Source: Poa pratensis (taxonomy: Eukaryota; Streptophyta; Magnoliopsida; Poales; Poaceae). Taken from it: a stretch of 64,000 nt of DNA. How positions within the stretch are numbered: the stretch's first letter is position 1; each line of letters begins with the position of its first letter. The translations under genes and the position numbers were made by a program. The notes under the pieces were generated by a model. The model had not been told where the DNA came from and searched no databases. It was given only the letters and a program-made list of their open reading frames with translations. The stretch spans positions 87,294,529 to 87,358,528 of the forward strand of contig CAMZMU010000034.1 of the NCBI GenBank assembly GCA_947311845.1, given 5' to 3'. Positions 36,227-47,861 of the stretch are shown here, piece after piece.

Positions 36227-37159
36227 CATTACCTCCGAGGCTATATGCGCTCTCTCCCTTGTATTTACATATCGTGTGCCGTAAATTCTCTTATGTGATG
36301 TTTATCTTTTGTAACCCCCTCTTTGAATTGTAAGTGATGAACTCTAGCGTCTTTTCCAGTATAATATGCGGTTACATACTGTGGTACATGAGGTGGTGGA
36401 GTAGCTACGCGTCAACTATGGTACTCCTTTTGCCGATTTTGGTACTCCCATAAAAGGGATGGATGGCCCAAGGAAAGAGATCGGTATTTGTCAGGATTCG
36501 TAACAAGGCATTATGTGTGTCATGATCAACAATTTGTTTTGTCAAATATAGCTTCACTCAAACTTACATGTACTTCTGACTGAAACTTGGAGCAGATCCA
36601 ATGACATCATGTTCTCTTTCCTTATTTTGACTCTTTCAACTTTTAAGTAGAAGTTCATTTTGTGAAATGTGGTTGCAAGTTGCACTTTTATCATTTTCTC
36701 ATTATTTGATCGTTAGTTTCCAAAGAGTAATTCGGTTGGGGTCAAATAAAACAATTGGCATGGAAATCCCGAGTCATGCCCAATTGAAATAATTTGCTTC
36801 GCTTCCTTCTCAATATTATTATGATTTAATGATTTCAGAGAATAAGAGAAACTAAGTTTGAAGTGAAACTTGTTCAAATGATATAAAGTCAAACTAGAAT
36901 TAAAAGCTATATTTTTGACTGATATAGGTTTAATTATTTCTTATATTGTTGACACATATCTCTTTATTTTAGACCCGTTGCAACGCACGGGCACCTTGCT
37001 AGTTCAGTATATACATATATAAATCAAATAAAGAGGTTATGGCGCGGTTAAACATCTTTCTCTATTCCTCTTACAGCTTGCCAAAACCGCCTATTGTAAA
37101 AGGAAACATTTTTTTCAACCAACCCAACAATTGAGTTTGTAGTGCCCTTAAATGCCGAA

Positions 37160-37556
37160 AGTCATTTTGGCTCCTGAGTTCCAGTGATACTAAGATTTTA
37201 TAACATTTAAAAAATATATTTAAAAGTTTCAAAAAAATCTGAAATAATTCTGCATGTTGTCAATGATGTATACAATAAGCTTGCAAAATCACACTGCAAT
37301 TTATTTTTTAATTATGGGCTGCACAAAAATGACAAAATTGCAAATTTGAAACTATACATTACTCCCTATACTAAGATCTGTATATTTTTCATTTTTGTGT
37401 AGCTCTAAACGCAAAGTATTTTGCATTAAGGTTTTTCAGGCTTGTAAGATATATCATGGAGAACATGCATGATAGTTTTCAGATTTTTTGAAACATTTAA
37501 TATTTTTTTTGATTTTTTTTAAATAATGAGATAACTGGAGCTCGGGAGAACTAAAT
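37160..37556. repeat. Foldback element with long inverted arms
   Basis: The left arm runs from GGCTCCTGAGTTCCAG at about 37170 to about 37350. The right arm runs back from CTGGAGCTCGGGAG at about 37538. Matching words on opposite strands include GTTTCAAAAAA, TCTGAAA, GCATGTT and CACAAAAATGA. The arms are diverged, AT-rich and non-coding. It resembles long-TIR MITEs. Confidence 0.6.
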
Positions 37557-38159
37557 CTCCACTCCCCTAAATGTGAATTTTGTGCCTCTATAGATGTATA
37601 GAGCCACTTTGGTAAAGTGGCATTTTCAGCCTAATTGGAGGTACACCAACTACCATGACCGTCGAATTTGCATTGAACGAATGATATGACTCCTATTAAT
37701 TGTTGTATTGATCTGAGTATAGCGAAAAATGTATAGTTTCAAATCTCTAACTTTTGTCATTTTTGTAATGCGAGGTTTTGATCCGAGTATAGTGAACAAT
37801 TTAATCCTGTTAATGTGTGGTTTTAAACTTTTTGGAATGCATGTCCTGAAATATATGGTTAGTACATAAATCTAAAAATTAAATTATTAAATCAAAATAT
37901 TATTGATAATGCATTGATATTCGAAAAATTATTGATAATTTGTGCACGAATTTTAAACTAGTTGGACGTCGTAGATAAGCGAGGGACCTCGAACTAGGTG
38001 TGGAGTTTCATTTTCCCACCTTTGCCCCTTACTCTGATGGCTTTTCTCTGATTGAACGAATCGCTAAGATGCACAACAAGGTCTGGGTGGACAGAATTCA
38101 GCAATTCAAACAATGATTGTTCATGCATTACATTCTAGTGCAGTGGGCAGTCATTCATG

Positions 38160-38355
38160 CAACCTATCAGAGGGTGAAACGCCTATTTTTTTGTGTCCGA
38201 TATGAAGTTGGATGTTGAAATTTTTGCTAAGAAGTGTGTAGTATGTCAGCATGCAAATCATGAACTGGTCAAGCCTGTAGGTAATTAAGCTTCAACCTCT
38301 TCCAATTCGCTTGGGTTCTTGGCGGGACATATCATCAATTTTCGCGCGCGTGTGT

Positions 38356-38386
<31 letters not shown>

Positions 38387-38500
38387 GGGGGTTGCCACTT
38401 TCTGACGGTGCCAGTATCATCATGGTTGTCGTTGACCGTTTCACTAAATTTGCGCAATTTATTCCACTCAAGCACCCTTTCAACATGGAACGAAAGAAAT
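38160..38500 (+). pseudogene. Gypsy integrase fragment
   Basis: The conceptual translation has the integrase zinc-binding region (DMKLDVEIFAKKCVVCQHAN) and then the start of the catalytic core. The latter includes GASIIMVVVDRFTKFAQFIP and LKHPF. Frame breaks and a GT/G-run at 38346-38391 separate the two parts. No LTR is nearby. Confidence 0.75.
38346..38391. repeat. (GT)n followed by a run of about 22 G
   Basis: A CGCG/GT tract runs directly into an uninterrupted G-run. Such a run could form stacked-G structures and is also prone to length error in sequencing. Confidence 0.9.
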
Positions 38501-38684
38501 GCGCGTATATTTCACAACAAGCATACCCCTCCAACGATGATCTTCGACAAAATCAAGAGAGAAGCATAACTTTGGGTAACCGCGGGGGCAAAGAGTTTGA
38601 CCGAATTAATGTCGCAAGAGTGATCCACATTATAATAATTGTTCTCGTTTTGTAACTTGTCAGACTCCTTCTTAATTAATAGAA

Positions 38685-40414
38685 CTAGAAGTATAATGCG
38701 CGCGTTGCAACGGGGATAATTTTATAAACTGTATTGTGTAAAGAAAAGCATATAATAGGTATGATACATTATGTTCTCTAAAGGAGTAATGCAAAATTCA
38801 ATTGATCAAAGTCGAGGTATTAAATTTCATACACATTAGATGAGTGTGTATTATAAATTATTAATGTGAAGAATTGAATGGTATAAGGAATGGATAATGT
38901 GTAGCTTGCATATACTGATTAATAAAAATTAGTGGAGATGACATGGACAATTGATTGGCTAAGAAAATGGATGATGTGGATAGCTTGCATGTTGACATAG
39001 AAAAATCATTAATGCATGTTAGTGGGGTTTTGCTTTATAAGAGGTACTAGATAGATAGATATCCGCGCGTTGCAGCAAAAACCTTACAAAAACATTATAG
39101 TTTAAAGAAAGGATATTTGATGCATGAAATGAGAAAAGGGGAATATGAAGGATTTGATTAGCCACAATATTAAAATAAATAAATTTAATTAATATACAAT
39201 GTTCATATATCTAACCGCAAAAAATTGATGATGTGCAAAATTGTATGGGTAGAAGAATTAATAATGTGAATATTTTTCATATATGGATGAATATCATTAA
39301 CAAATATGCAATAACATGGATAAATGAATGTCTCAAATAGTGGATAATGTGGTGATGACATGGATACATGAATGGCTCAAATAGTGGATGATGTGGAAAT
39401 CTTGCATGTAGAGATAAACTAATTTAATGCATGTTAGTGGGATTTTGTCTTATAAGAAGTGAGGAATTGAATGTTATAAGGAATGTATAATGTGTAGCTT
39501 GCATATAGTGATTGATAAATATTAGTGGAGATGACATAAACAATTGATTGGCTAAGAAAATGGATGATGTAGCTTGCATGTTGAGATATAAAATCATTAA
39601 TGCATGTTAGTGGGGTTTTGCTTTATAAGAGATACTAGATAGATACCCACACACCCACGCGTTGCAGCAAAAACCTTACAAAAACATTATAGTATAAAGG
39701 AAAGGATATTTGATGCATGAAATGAAAAAAGGGGAATATGAAGGATTTTAGCCACAATAGTAAAAAAAATAATTAATATGAAATGTTCGTATATCTAACC
39801 GCTAAAAATTGATGATGTGCAAAACTGTATGGCTAGAAGAATTAATAATGTGAATAGCTTTCATATATGGATGAATATCATTAATAAATATGCAATAACA
39901 TGGATAAATGAATGTCTCAAAAAGTGGATGATGTGGTGATGACATGGATACATGAATGGCTCAAATAGTGGATGACGTGGAAACCTTGCATGTAAAGATA
40001 GACGAATTTAATGCATGTTACTGGAGTTTTGTCTTATAAGAAGTATAGATAGATAGATAGATCCATGAAATGGAAAAAATCTGGAATATGAAGGATTTGA
40101 TTGGCCACAATAGTCAAAAATCTAAATTTAGTTATTATGAAATGTTAGTGTATCTAACCGCTAAATATTTATGATGTGTAAAACTGTATGGCTAAAAGAA
40201 TTTATATTGTGAATAGCTTGCATATATGGATGCATATTATTAATAAATATGGAATAACATGGATAAATAAATGTCTCAAATAGTGGATGATGTTGTGATG
40301 ACATGGATACATGAATGGCTCAAATAGTGGATGATGTGGACACCTTGCATGTAGAGATAGACTAATTCAATGCATGTTAGTGGGATTTTTTGTCTTATAA
40401 GAAGTATAGATAGA
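38685..40414 (-). mobile_element. Helitron-like element with repeated ends, minus strand
   Basis: On the minus strand it begins TCTATCTATACTTCTTATAA after an A (complement of 40415). It ends with CCCCGTTGCAACGCGCGC, about 9 nt, then CTAG (38685-38688) and a T. Inside, a ~410-bp unit occurs at 39070-39480, 39670-40055 and, shortened, 40056-40414. A ~190-bp unit occurs at 38870-39065 and 39465-39650. Internal junctions place a second GTTGCA hairpin against a second TCTATCTA start. It is non-coding. Confidence 0.72.
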
Positions 40415-40559
40415 TGGGGTAAAACTTTTAACTCTGTTAAAAACAAACTAACTAGTACTCTGAATAAATATGGAGACTTACACTACTAGACTCTAATTTT
40501 TTTAGCCAATGCAAGACAATATCTCCATCAATCTTATGATCCGATTTTTCTTGGAGGAA

Positions 40560-40830
40560 GTTACATGTGTTAGGTACTTACGTGCATATCATTCAGATCA
40601 GAGGCAGAGCTATGACCAGTTCCGGGGGGGGGGGGGGGGGGCGCAGCCCCCCAGCCCAAGACAAATTTAGTAAAAATCCAGTGCTTTTTGCCCCCTTTGT
40701 GTCCAAAACTTGTGGTAATTAGCCCATTTGCCCCCAGCACCGGCCCAACATCACTCGACAGCCCATTTTCCCCTCCACCCCCGCCCCACCCTTCCAGCCC
40801 AAGCCACGCCACTGATTCATATTATATTCT
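40560..40830. repeat. Unassigned repeat with a G-run
   Basis: A run of about 17 G at 40624-40641 is followed by GCGCAGCCCCCCAGCCCAAG and a C-rich stretch. It looks like an end of a dispersed repeat, but I cannot name the family. From there to 41340 I see nothing else. Confidence 0.35.
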
Positions 40831-41360
40831 GCTAGTTTGTGGTCTCAACGTAACTGTTGTGTTGTGTGAATCTGTTTATCAAAATCTAAGTTGAGTGGTA
40901 GCCGTACTTCTATTTTCGGTTTGATTACAGTAATATCTTTTGGCCTGTATAATTATGTAACTTTTCCGATTTATCTTGCCATTTATTAAGATTATTTCCA
41001 TTTGTTGTCCCTTCTTATGATTTATGTTTTCATCTTTCTTACAACTAGTAATTTTTGTAGGGAATGGGAGGCAACGTGTGAGGTAGTCACAATGATGAGA
41101 ACGACATCTCTCTTGATGTAGAAAAGATACTTTGTAGAGCCATTCAACCAAATGAAGTTCTCAATCTGGAATGTGTGTTTGATGTTTTTGGACCAATTTT
41201 CTTATGCAAAATGTGTAGAACATTATGTTCTTTTTCATTTCGATGGATAATGTGTGATTTTTAACTCTTGTTTATTTTATGAAGCATTTTGAGATTCTGT
41301 TGAAATACATACAGTTTTCAATAGTTCTTATACACAATTTTACAGTAAACTACTATATCT

Positions 41361-43640
41361 TTTTTAGATAAAGAGAGTTTTTATTAACTCAAATGTTCGC
41401 ATCAAGGCGATTCGATCAAATGATCCAGACGAGTTACACCCGACCTCTGCATAACCACGATGCCCACAGCCCAACAAAAATAAGGAAAGGTTTAATAAAG
41501 TTTAACATAAGCTCTTGACATGCAACACGGAGGATTAAACAGCCTAAGGTAACGGAGGACCGATACGTAGATTACGCCGCCATCCGTGTTGGATGAAAAC
41601 CTCCTTGGCTGATTGCTCCACCTGACAACATGTCGTCATGAAGAGTTCCTTATGCTCAGATTACTGCAAGTGGCTCCAAGTGCGTAACCAGTGTGTACAC
41701 GAGTAGATGACCTGCAACGTAGAAGGAGATTTCTTTTTATAAAAAACAACATCATTCCTGCAGAGCCGCAATGACCAACATAAGGCTACCGCTCCCACGG
41801 GGATATATTTCTTATAATTTGAAGGAATTCTCCGACCCCCGTAGCCAATTGCCAAACATGCTTGCAACAAACCGCGGTTAATAAATGTTCGATGCAACCT
41901 GAATAATAGACCAAGCTACACGAGCAAATTTACACTGAAAAAACAGATGCTTGATTGTTTCGTCCTGATGACAAAAAGCACATTTTTTACAACCATGCCA
42001 ATTCTGCTTCGCTAAATTATCTTTTGTAGAGATGACTCCCCGTTTTAAATACCAAAGAAAGATACTAAATTTTTACGGGACCTTCATTTTCCAGATTTTC
42101 TTATTATTAGTTGGTGCATCTACTTGGACTAGCGCCTGGTACATAGACTTGACCGAGAACATGCCATTCTTTTGCAAATTCCATAAGAACTCATCATTTC
42201 CAGGCGTCAGCGCCACATCATTAAGACACATTATTAATACATTCTAGACTAACAACCTATTCCCAATTAAATCACGCCTAGACGAGATGTTCGGGGGTGA
42301 GACCCCAACATCTCCCTTATTGTGACAAATTTATGCCTTACGATATTGTAAAGTTTTGGATATTGACTTCTTAGCGGAGTATTACCCAACCAACTATCCT
42401 CCCAGAAATGAACTGGTGATCCATCTTTAATGGTGAAAGTCCCAAACCTAAAAAGTTCTGCTTCACTTTCATTAGACCAGCCCAAAAATGGGAGTCCCTG
42501 GTTTCCAACGAACTTGAGAGCTAACTTTGAAACCAATATATGTTTATTTTGCAACGCCTCCTGCCACACCCCATCCTCAGTAAGAAGTGTGAATAACCAT
42601 TTACTAAGTAAACTAGTGTTTTTAGCCTCCAAGTCGTGGATCCCTAATCCACCTTGATCTTTTGGGCGACATAAGATGTTCCATTTCGCTAAATGGTACT
42701 TTTTTGTTGGTCACTGTCAATAAATCTAGACCGATAGTAGTCTATCCTTTGAAAAACACCTTTAGGTGCCAAGAAAAAGGAAAACATGTACGAAACCGTA
42801 TTTGTGATCACAAAATTGATTAATATATACCAACCGCCACGCGTGGACAAATATTTTCCTTTCCAACTACTAAGTCTTTATTGAATCCTTTCTTCCACTT
42901 GTGTCCATTCCTCTATCATGAGTCTACGATAGTGAATTGGTATCCTCAGATAGCAAATAGGAAACACTCCTCTCTCACACGCAAAAATAGCAGCGTATTG
43001 AGCTTCATCTATTTGGGTTCGCCGAAACAGAAAAGATCGCTCTTATGAAAGTTAGTTTTCAGCCCCAAAAGTTCCTCAAACGTGAAGAGTATTAATTTGA
43101 GATTCTTGGCTTTTTCCTAATCGTGATCCATGAAAAGAATGGTGTCGCTCGCATACTATAGGATGGATAGACCATCATCAACAAGATGTGGCACAATTCC
43201 AGAAATTTGGCCATCCACTTTTGCCCGTTCAATAATTATAGTTAGCATATCCGCAATAATATTAAACAAAATCGGCGAAAGTAGATCGCCTTGTCAAAGG
43301 CCTTTCTTTCTCTGGAAATAGTGGTTAGTATCATCATTTACCTTGATAGCCATACTTCCTCCAGAGACATAGTTCTCAATCCACGTACGCCAAATAGGAG
43401 AGAATCCTTTCATTCCTAGCGTCTGTTGCAGAAAGGGCCATTTCAGTTTGTCATATGCTTTTTCAAAGTCAATTTTTAAAATTACACCATTTAGATTTTT
43501 CTGATGCAATTCATGGAATCGAGAATGTGTCTACCTTGCATGAATGTCGATTGAGACGGTCATACCACCTTATCGGCAATGTTATTCAATCGGTTATTTG
43601 CGACCTTTGTGACAATTTTGAAGCTAATTACATTCAATAA
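41361..43640 (-). mobile_element. LINE, 5'-truncated and decayed
   Basis: The reverse transcriptase is recognisable on the minus strand: ISFKIVTKVANNRLNNIADK, FMQGRHILDSMN, GVILKIDFEKAYDKLKWPFL and YFQRKKGLRQGD. The catalytic box reads YASD rather than YADD. A zinc-finger-like C-terminus follows (ALCWSLRLCRNDVVF). The 3' end is AACTCTCTTTATCTAAAAAA, seen as a T-run at about 41360. Several stops and shifts break it. No target duplication was found. Confidence 0.88.
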
Positions 43641-43889
43641 GCATATATGCCTATTTTTTAAATACAACAAGCTTATTTGATTTTTGGTAAAAGAATTATC
43701 TACCCAAAATTTAATCTATAAAGATCGAGATCACCCTTATGGAATTCATGAAACAACTGTAACAAGTCATCTTAACCGGTGCTTCAAACTTGTCCTGAAT
43801 AGCAATTGTGATTGACGCTGAGACCAAATGTATGTTAAATACTTGGATTATTTGGACCATCGGCTATATTTCTCTAATTGACGCTACCA

Positions 43890-44245
43890 GCACCCTCGCA
43901 GCTACATTAATCATTGACGGGACAGATTGACCGTCAACTATTGTGAATGTCGACGGATAAAACTACCATCGGTAAATATTTAACTGACATGGAACTATTG
44001 GTTATAGGCACCACTGAGTCACGATGGGGCGGCTGTTGACCAAACATAGACGACGGCCCACCGTCGGCTTCTTATGATCGGTACAAATAATAGCCGAGAG
44101 TACCGTCGGCCATTTGGGTAATGGCCGACCGAGCATCACCAACGGGAGATAGTCGCCGGTGTACCGTCAGATATATGCTTAACCGACGGTAAAATTAAAT
44201 ATCCGACGGGAATTTAGCCCTCGGCTAGATGGGGATATTCAGTAG
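43890..44245. mobile_element. CACTA-like subterminal repeat region
   Basis: Short words of the type CCGACGGT and ACCGTCGGC recur in both orientations at spacings of tens of bases. The block stops at GGGATATTCAGTAGTTAC, a degenerate CACTA-type end. No transposase is present. The call rests on the subterminal pattern, so it is moderate. Confidence 0.5.
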
Positions 44246-44467
44246 TTACACTCATGAGTCATGACTCACGTATCCACCCTGGAGCCTCATGCTATACTGC
44301 GATACCCCGCTGCATAACTTGGAGATGTGACGGTGGAGGAAGATGACCACCGCATGTGCAGACGAGGTGGTGACACCAGCGTGACGACAAATGATCATTT
44401 GCATGTGCGCTATGATGTACTATATCCTATTTTTCACATGAAAAAATCGTGGAAATTTTGTACTCTA

Positions 44468-44952
44468 CTCACTCCGTTCAGTAATATAAGACATTGTACT
44501 TACCATTTCAATTTTCTTGATTCAAATGTATTTAGATTTATTTTGTACATGGATTCACTCATTTTAGTATGTATGTAGTTAAAATTAAAAGTATGTCCAA
44601 TACCTTATACTCCCTCCTTACCAGGGCTTAAGGCGTTAAAAAATTTCTGGTTTTTATTCAAGGCATAAGGCGCAGGTACAGTAGAAACGCTAGCTTTCCA
44701 AATCTGTCCCTCCCTCGCGCTAGAATTAAGGAGACGGCGTGGGTCTTGATTGGCTGCGCTTAGCTGGAATTCTAGGCCGATTGGCCGTGCGTGGCTGGCC
44801 TTAAAACTAGGAGCTGCATGCAACACGTACCTAGCTAATTAATAGGGGCATGACCAGAAAATATTAAACCGCATGACTACTCCTTAATCGACGCGCTGGA
44901 ATTTTTACGCCCTATGCCATGGGAAGGAGGGAGTATTAGTGAACGAAGGGAG
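44468..44952. mobile_element. Stowaway MITE interrupted by another MITE
   Basis: The left end is CTCACTCCGTTCAGTAATAT. The right end, ATTAGTGAACGAAGGGAG, is its near-complement. TA flanks at 44466-44467 and 44953-44954. The second MITE (44610-44933) sits within the right inverted repeat. Without it the outer element would be about 160 bp. Confidence 0.87.
44610..44933. mobile_element. Inner Stowaway-type MITE
   Basis: The ends are CTCCCTCCTTACCAGGGCTT and the near-complement GCCATGGGAAGGAGGGAG. TA flanks at 44608-44609 and 44934-44935. Length is 324 bp, non-coding. Confidence 0.87.
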
Positions 44953-45346
44953 TATATTTGTTGACGTTTTTGAAAAAAAATACCATCATATTTGTGACTT
45001 GCACAGGCTTGGACAAATTCCTATGTCCCGTCACTGGCTTCCACCAACCCACCCCTCCACCATTGGGACCTGCACGTTGATGAGCTATCACTTCTAGGCA
45101 ATTCATCATGCTAACTAACGGTACGTTTTACCCAACCTACCTGCTGAGAACAAGTCTAGATTCATTAGACTTATCAAGAATACGTCTACATTCAATGGAC
45201 CTAATTATCTCGTACACTTCCCGGGCCCGCGGATTCCCCTCTTTATTACTAGGAGCGGCGTGGCGTTGTTCATTCCCACTCCATTCCATTTGCTCAAGCT
45301 TCTCCGCCTTGTGATCTTGTGTTGCTCTGTTCCGTGGTTGGTATAC

Positions 45347-47080
45347 ATGGCGTCGGCGGCCGGAGAGGGGAAGAGCCGGGTGCTGGTGATCGGCGGCACG
45401 GGCTACATTGGCAGCTTCATCGTGGCCGCCAGCGCACGCGAGGGCCACCCCACCGCCGTCCTCGTCCGCGACGCCACGCCCGCCGACGCCGCCAAGGCCG
45501 CCAAACTCCAGGGCTTCCGCGATGCCGGCGTCACGCTCGTCAAGGTGGTTTCCTGTTCAGTTATGGTTTTTCTGCTTTCGTCGTGAGATTGGAGTAGCTA
45601 GCACGGCTCGAAATGATAGCAGAAACAAAGATAAGAAATTCCATGGATCTTCTGTAGGATTTCTACTGAAACGTTATATTCCACAGCCATTTGAAAAGCA
45701 CTAAGCAGATGACCTCTGCTATGCATGCACATATCCAACAACAGAAAAAATGACGATCGGATACGAGGTTTAGGCGCACGTGACGTGAGCACATATAAAG
45801 TTGTCTCTGCTTCATAAGACAGTCCTTGTGTCGTTTGACAAAACAGTCGTTCATGATGCAGCAGAGCAAGCAAACAATCTTTCATGCCATCCAAGAACAA
45901 ACTCGATTTTAGATCTCTGATTGTACTTTGATTACTAAAATAACCATCTTACTAGTACGTAAGATTGTATAGCGAGATGTCTAACTGGGTGTTGCATTGC
46001 TGTTCGTCGTGCATGAAGGGTGATCTATATGACCATGAGAGCCTGGTAGCAGCCATAAAGTCCGCAGATGTCGTGATCTCAGCCGTGGGTTCCTTACAGC
46101 TACTAGATCAAACTCGCATTATCTCGGCAATCAAGGAAGCCGGGAATGTGAAGGTGAGTTCCAAGCTAGGCCCAAACCATCAAATATCAATTTTTACGTA
46201 AGTAGACTGATGCCATGAATTTATGATATCATTTTTTCGGATGAGCTCTTTGCAGAGATTCTTCCCGTCAGAGTTTGGCAATGATGTGGATCATGTAAAT
46301 GCGGTTGAGCCAGCAAAATCCGTGTTTGCTGTGAAAGCTCGTATAAGGCGTGCTATCGAGGCCGAAGGGATTCCCTACACATATGTCGCTTCCAACTTCT
46401 TTGCTGGCTACTTCCTACCAACCCTTGGGCAGGTTGGGGTCACTGGACCACCAACTGACAAGGTTCTCATTTTGGGTGATGGAAATGTGAAAGGTAAATC
46501 TGATCAACGTTGCATTTTTTACTATACATAAGAGTGGAATGTCCATTTTAAGATGATTTAAATTAAAATATTGCTGCACTTTTATGTGTATATTGTCGAC
46601 AATATATAGGAGTATTTTCCGTGGAGGACGACGTGGGCACGTACACTATTAAAGCCGTCGATGATCCAAGAACCCTGAACAAGACCCTCTATCTGAGGCC
46701 TCCTAGCAACACTCTGACCCATAACGAGCTCGTCTCGCTCTGGGAGAAGAAACATGGCAAGACGCTTGAGAGGGTGTACATCCCAGAAGAGCAGGTCCTG
46801 AAGCAGATTCAAGGTGCCATATTATTTTTCACTTGTTCGTTTTTGTTTCTTAATTCCCAGATAATTAATCCTCGTACTGATTTTGCTCTCCTGCATGCGT
46901 GTATATGTTTCAGAGTCTCCGGTGCCGCTGAACATAGTGCTGTCGATCAGCCACTCCGCCTGGGTGAAGGGCGACCACACCAACTTCGAGATCGAGCCAT
47001 CGTTTGGAGTGGAAGCCACGGAGCTTTACCCCGACGTCAAGTACACTACCGTGGATGAATACTTAAACAGGTTCCTCTGA
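45347..47080 (+). CDS. Isoflavone-reductase-like / phenylcoumaran benzylic ether reductase
   Basis: This is an NADPH-dependent cytosolic reductase of the PIP family (pinoresinol-lariciresinol, isoflavone and phenylcoumaran benzylic ether reductases), acting in lignan and related phenolic metabolism. Exons are 45347-45544, 46019-46153, 46256-46493, 46610-46813 and 46914-47080 (942 nt, 313 aa, all phases consistent). The Rossmann motif VLVIGGTGYIGSF lies at the N-terminus. Family text follows: RFFPSEFGNDVDHV, IPYTYVASNFFAGYFLP and the C-terminal DVKYTTVDEYLNRFL. An in-frame ATG at 45260 would add a hydrophobic leader; the start at 45347 gives the normal family length. The frame is intact. The reductase subtype cannot be fixed from sequence alone. 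Confidence 0.93.
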
Positions 47081-47201
47081 ACTCTTCCTGACGATCGAAG
47101 AGCTGCATGCAGACCATCTTGGAGAGGCCCATGGAACCTGATCGTCTGATTGCCGCTGCTATTGTATTATCCTGGTTATGATGTTAGTTTACCCTGTTTG
47201 T

Positions 47202-47285
47202 TTCTGTTCGTTCACTCGCCCTGTTGGCGAGTCGAGTCGAGTCGTTATGCTTCTGTTCGTTTGCTCGCCCTGTTGGCGAGTTGAT
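47202..47285. repeat. Short direct duplication downstream of the reductase gene
   Basis: TTCTGTTCGTT, a short gap and CTCGCCCTGTTGGCGAGT occur twice about 49 bp apart. GTCGA repeats lie between them. CTCGCC and GGCGAG can pair in each copy. Confidence 0.7.
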
Positions 47286-47861
47286 GTCATGGGTGTGCCG
47301 CTTGCCGTCAGCTGCCTCTCCTACTTCTGTTGTTCTTCTCAGTCTGCACTGTTTGTTCATGTATCCATGTTCTAGTGTCTTGTTCGTCTCGACCATGTCT
47401 TGTGTATGGATTGGGAGATGCTTTTCCCCGCCGTGAAACTCCTGCCCCAATTAATCCACCGCATTCTCCGATCACTTTCCGCTTATCTTACTCAATGATG
47501 CGATCATCAAAACAAGTAGGTGCTTCAGGCTACACCTTCAAATCGCGTACACTGGGTCTAGTAGTTCTACTGAAGATAAAATTCAGGTAGCCTAGTAGGG
47601 TAGCTTGGCTAAAAGCGAGTGCTGCGAATAGATAGTTTTTCATAGCAAAGCCAATGCACGCCATCGCATCGCATGGACGTGATTCACCAAGACCGAAGGC
47701 TAGTGGCGAGCCCGACTTTAAATTAATGAGGCCATCACCAGCAATGTCACATAGTTCATACACACATGGGTAAGACACCCATACACAAATGGAACAATCA
47801 CAAATGGCATGCAAGCCATCAACTACCCTCCTCAAGGCTAAGACCACTCCCAACAGCCTAA

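Larger units (their letters stand above)
32259..37002 (+). mobile_element. Helitron carrying host gene fragments
   Basis: The 5' end is A followed by TCTATCTAAAAGAAAGAG. The 3' end has the grass Helitron hairpin CCCGTTGCAACGCACGGG (36974-36991), then CTAG at 36999-37002 and a host T. There is no target duplication, as expected for insertion between A and T. The 5' terminal segment is repeated internally. Fragments of a VIK-type kinase gene and of CWC15 lie inside. No Rep/helicase gene is present. The 3' end is secure; the 5' end is likely. It begins only 66 bp after the BAHD stop codon. Confidence 0.82.

Noticed and set aside
41361..43640. Target-site duplication for the minus-strand LINE
   Set aside because: The sequence beside the T-run (AAACTACTATATC) has no match near the 5' limit.
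45260..45346. Upstream in-frame ATG giving the reductase a hydrophobic leader
   Set aside because: Family proteins are cytosolic and start just before the GGTGYIG motif; the extension looks like translated leader sequence.
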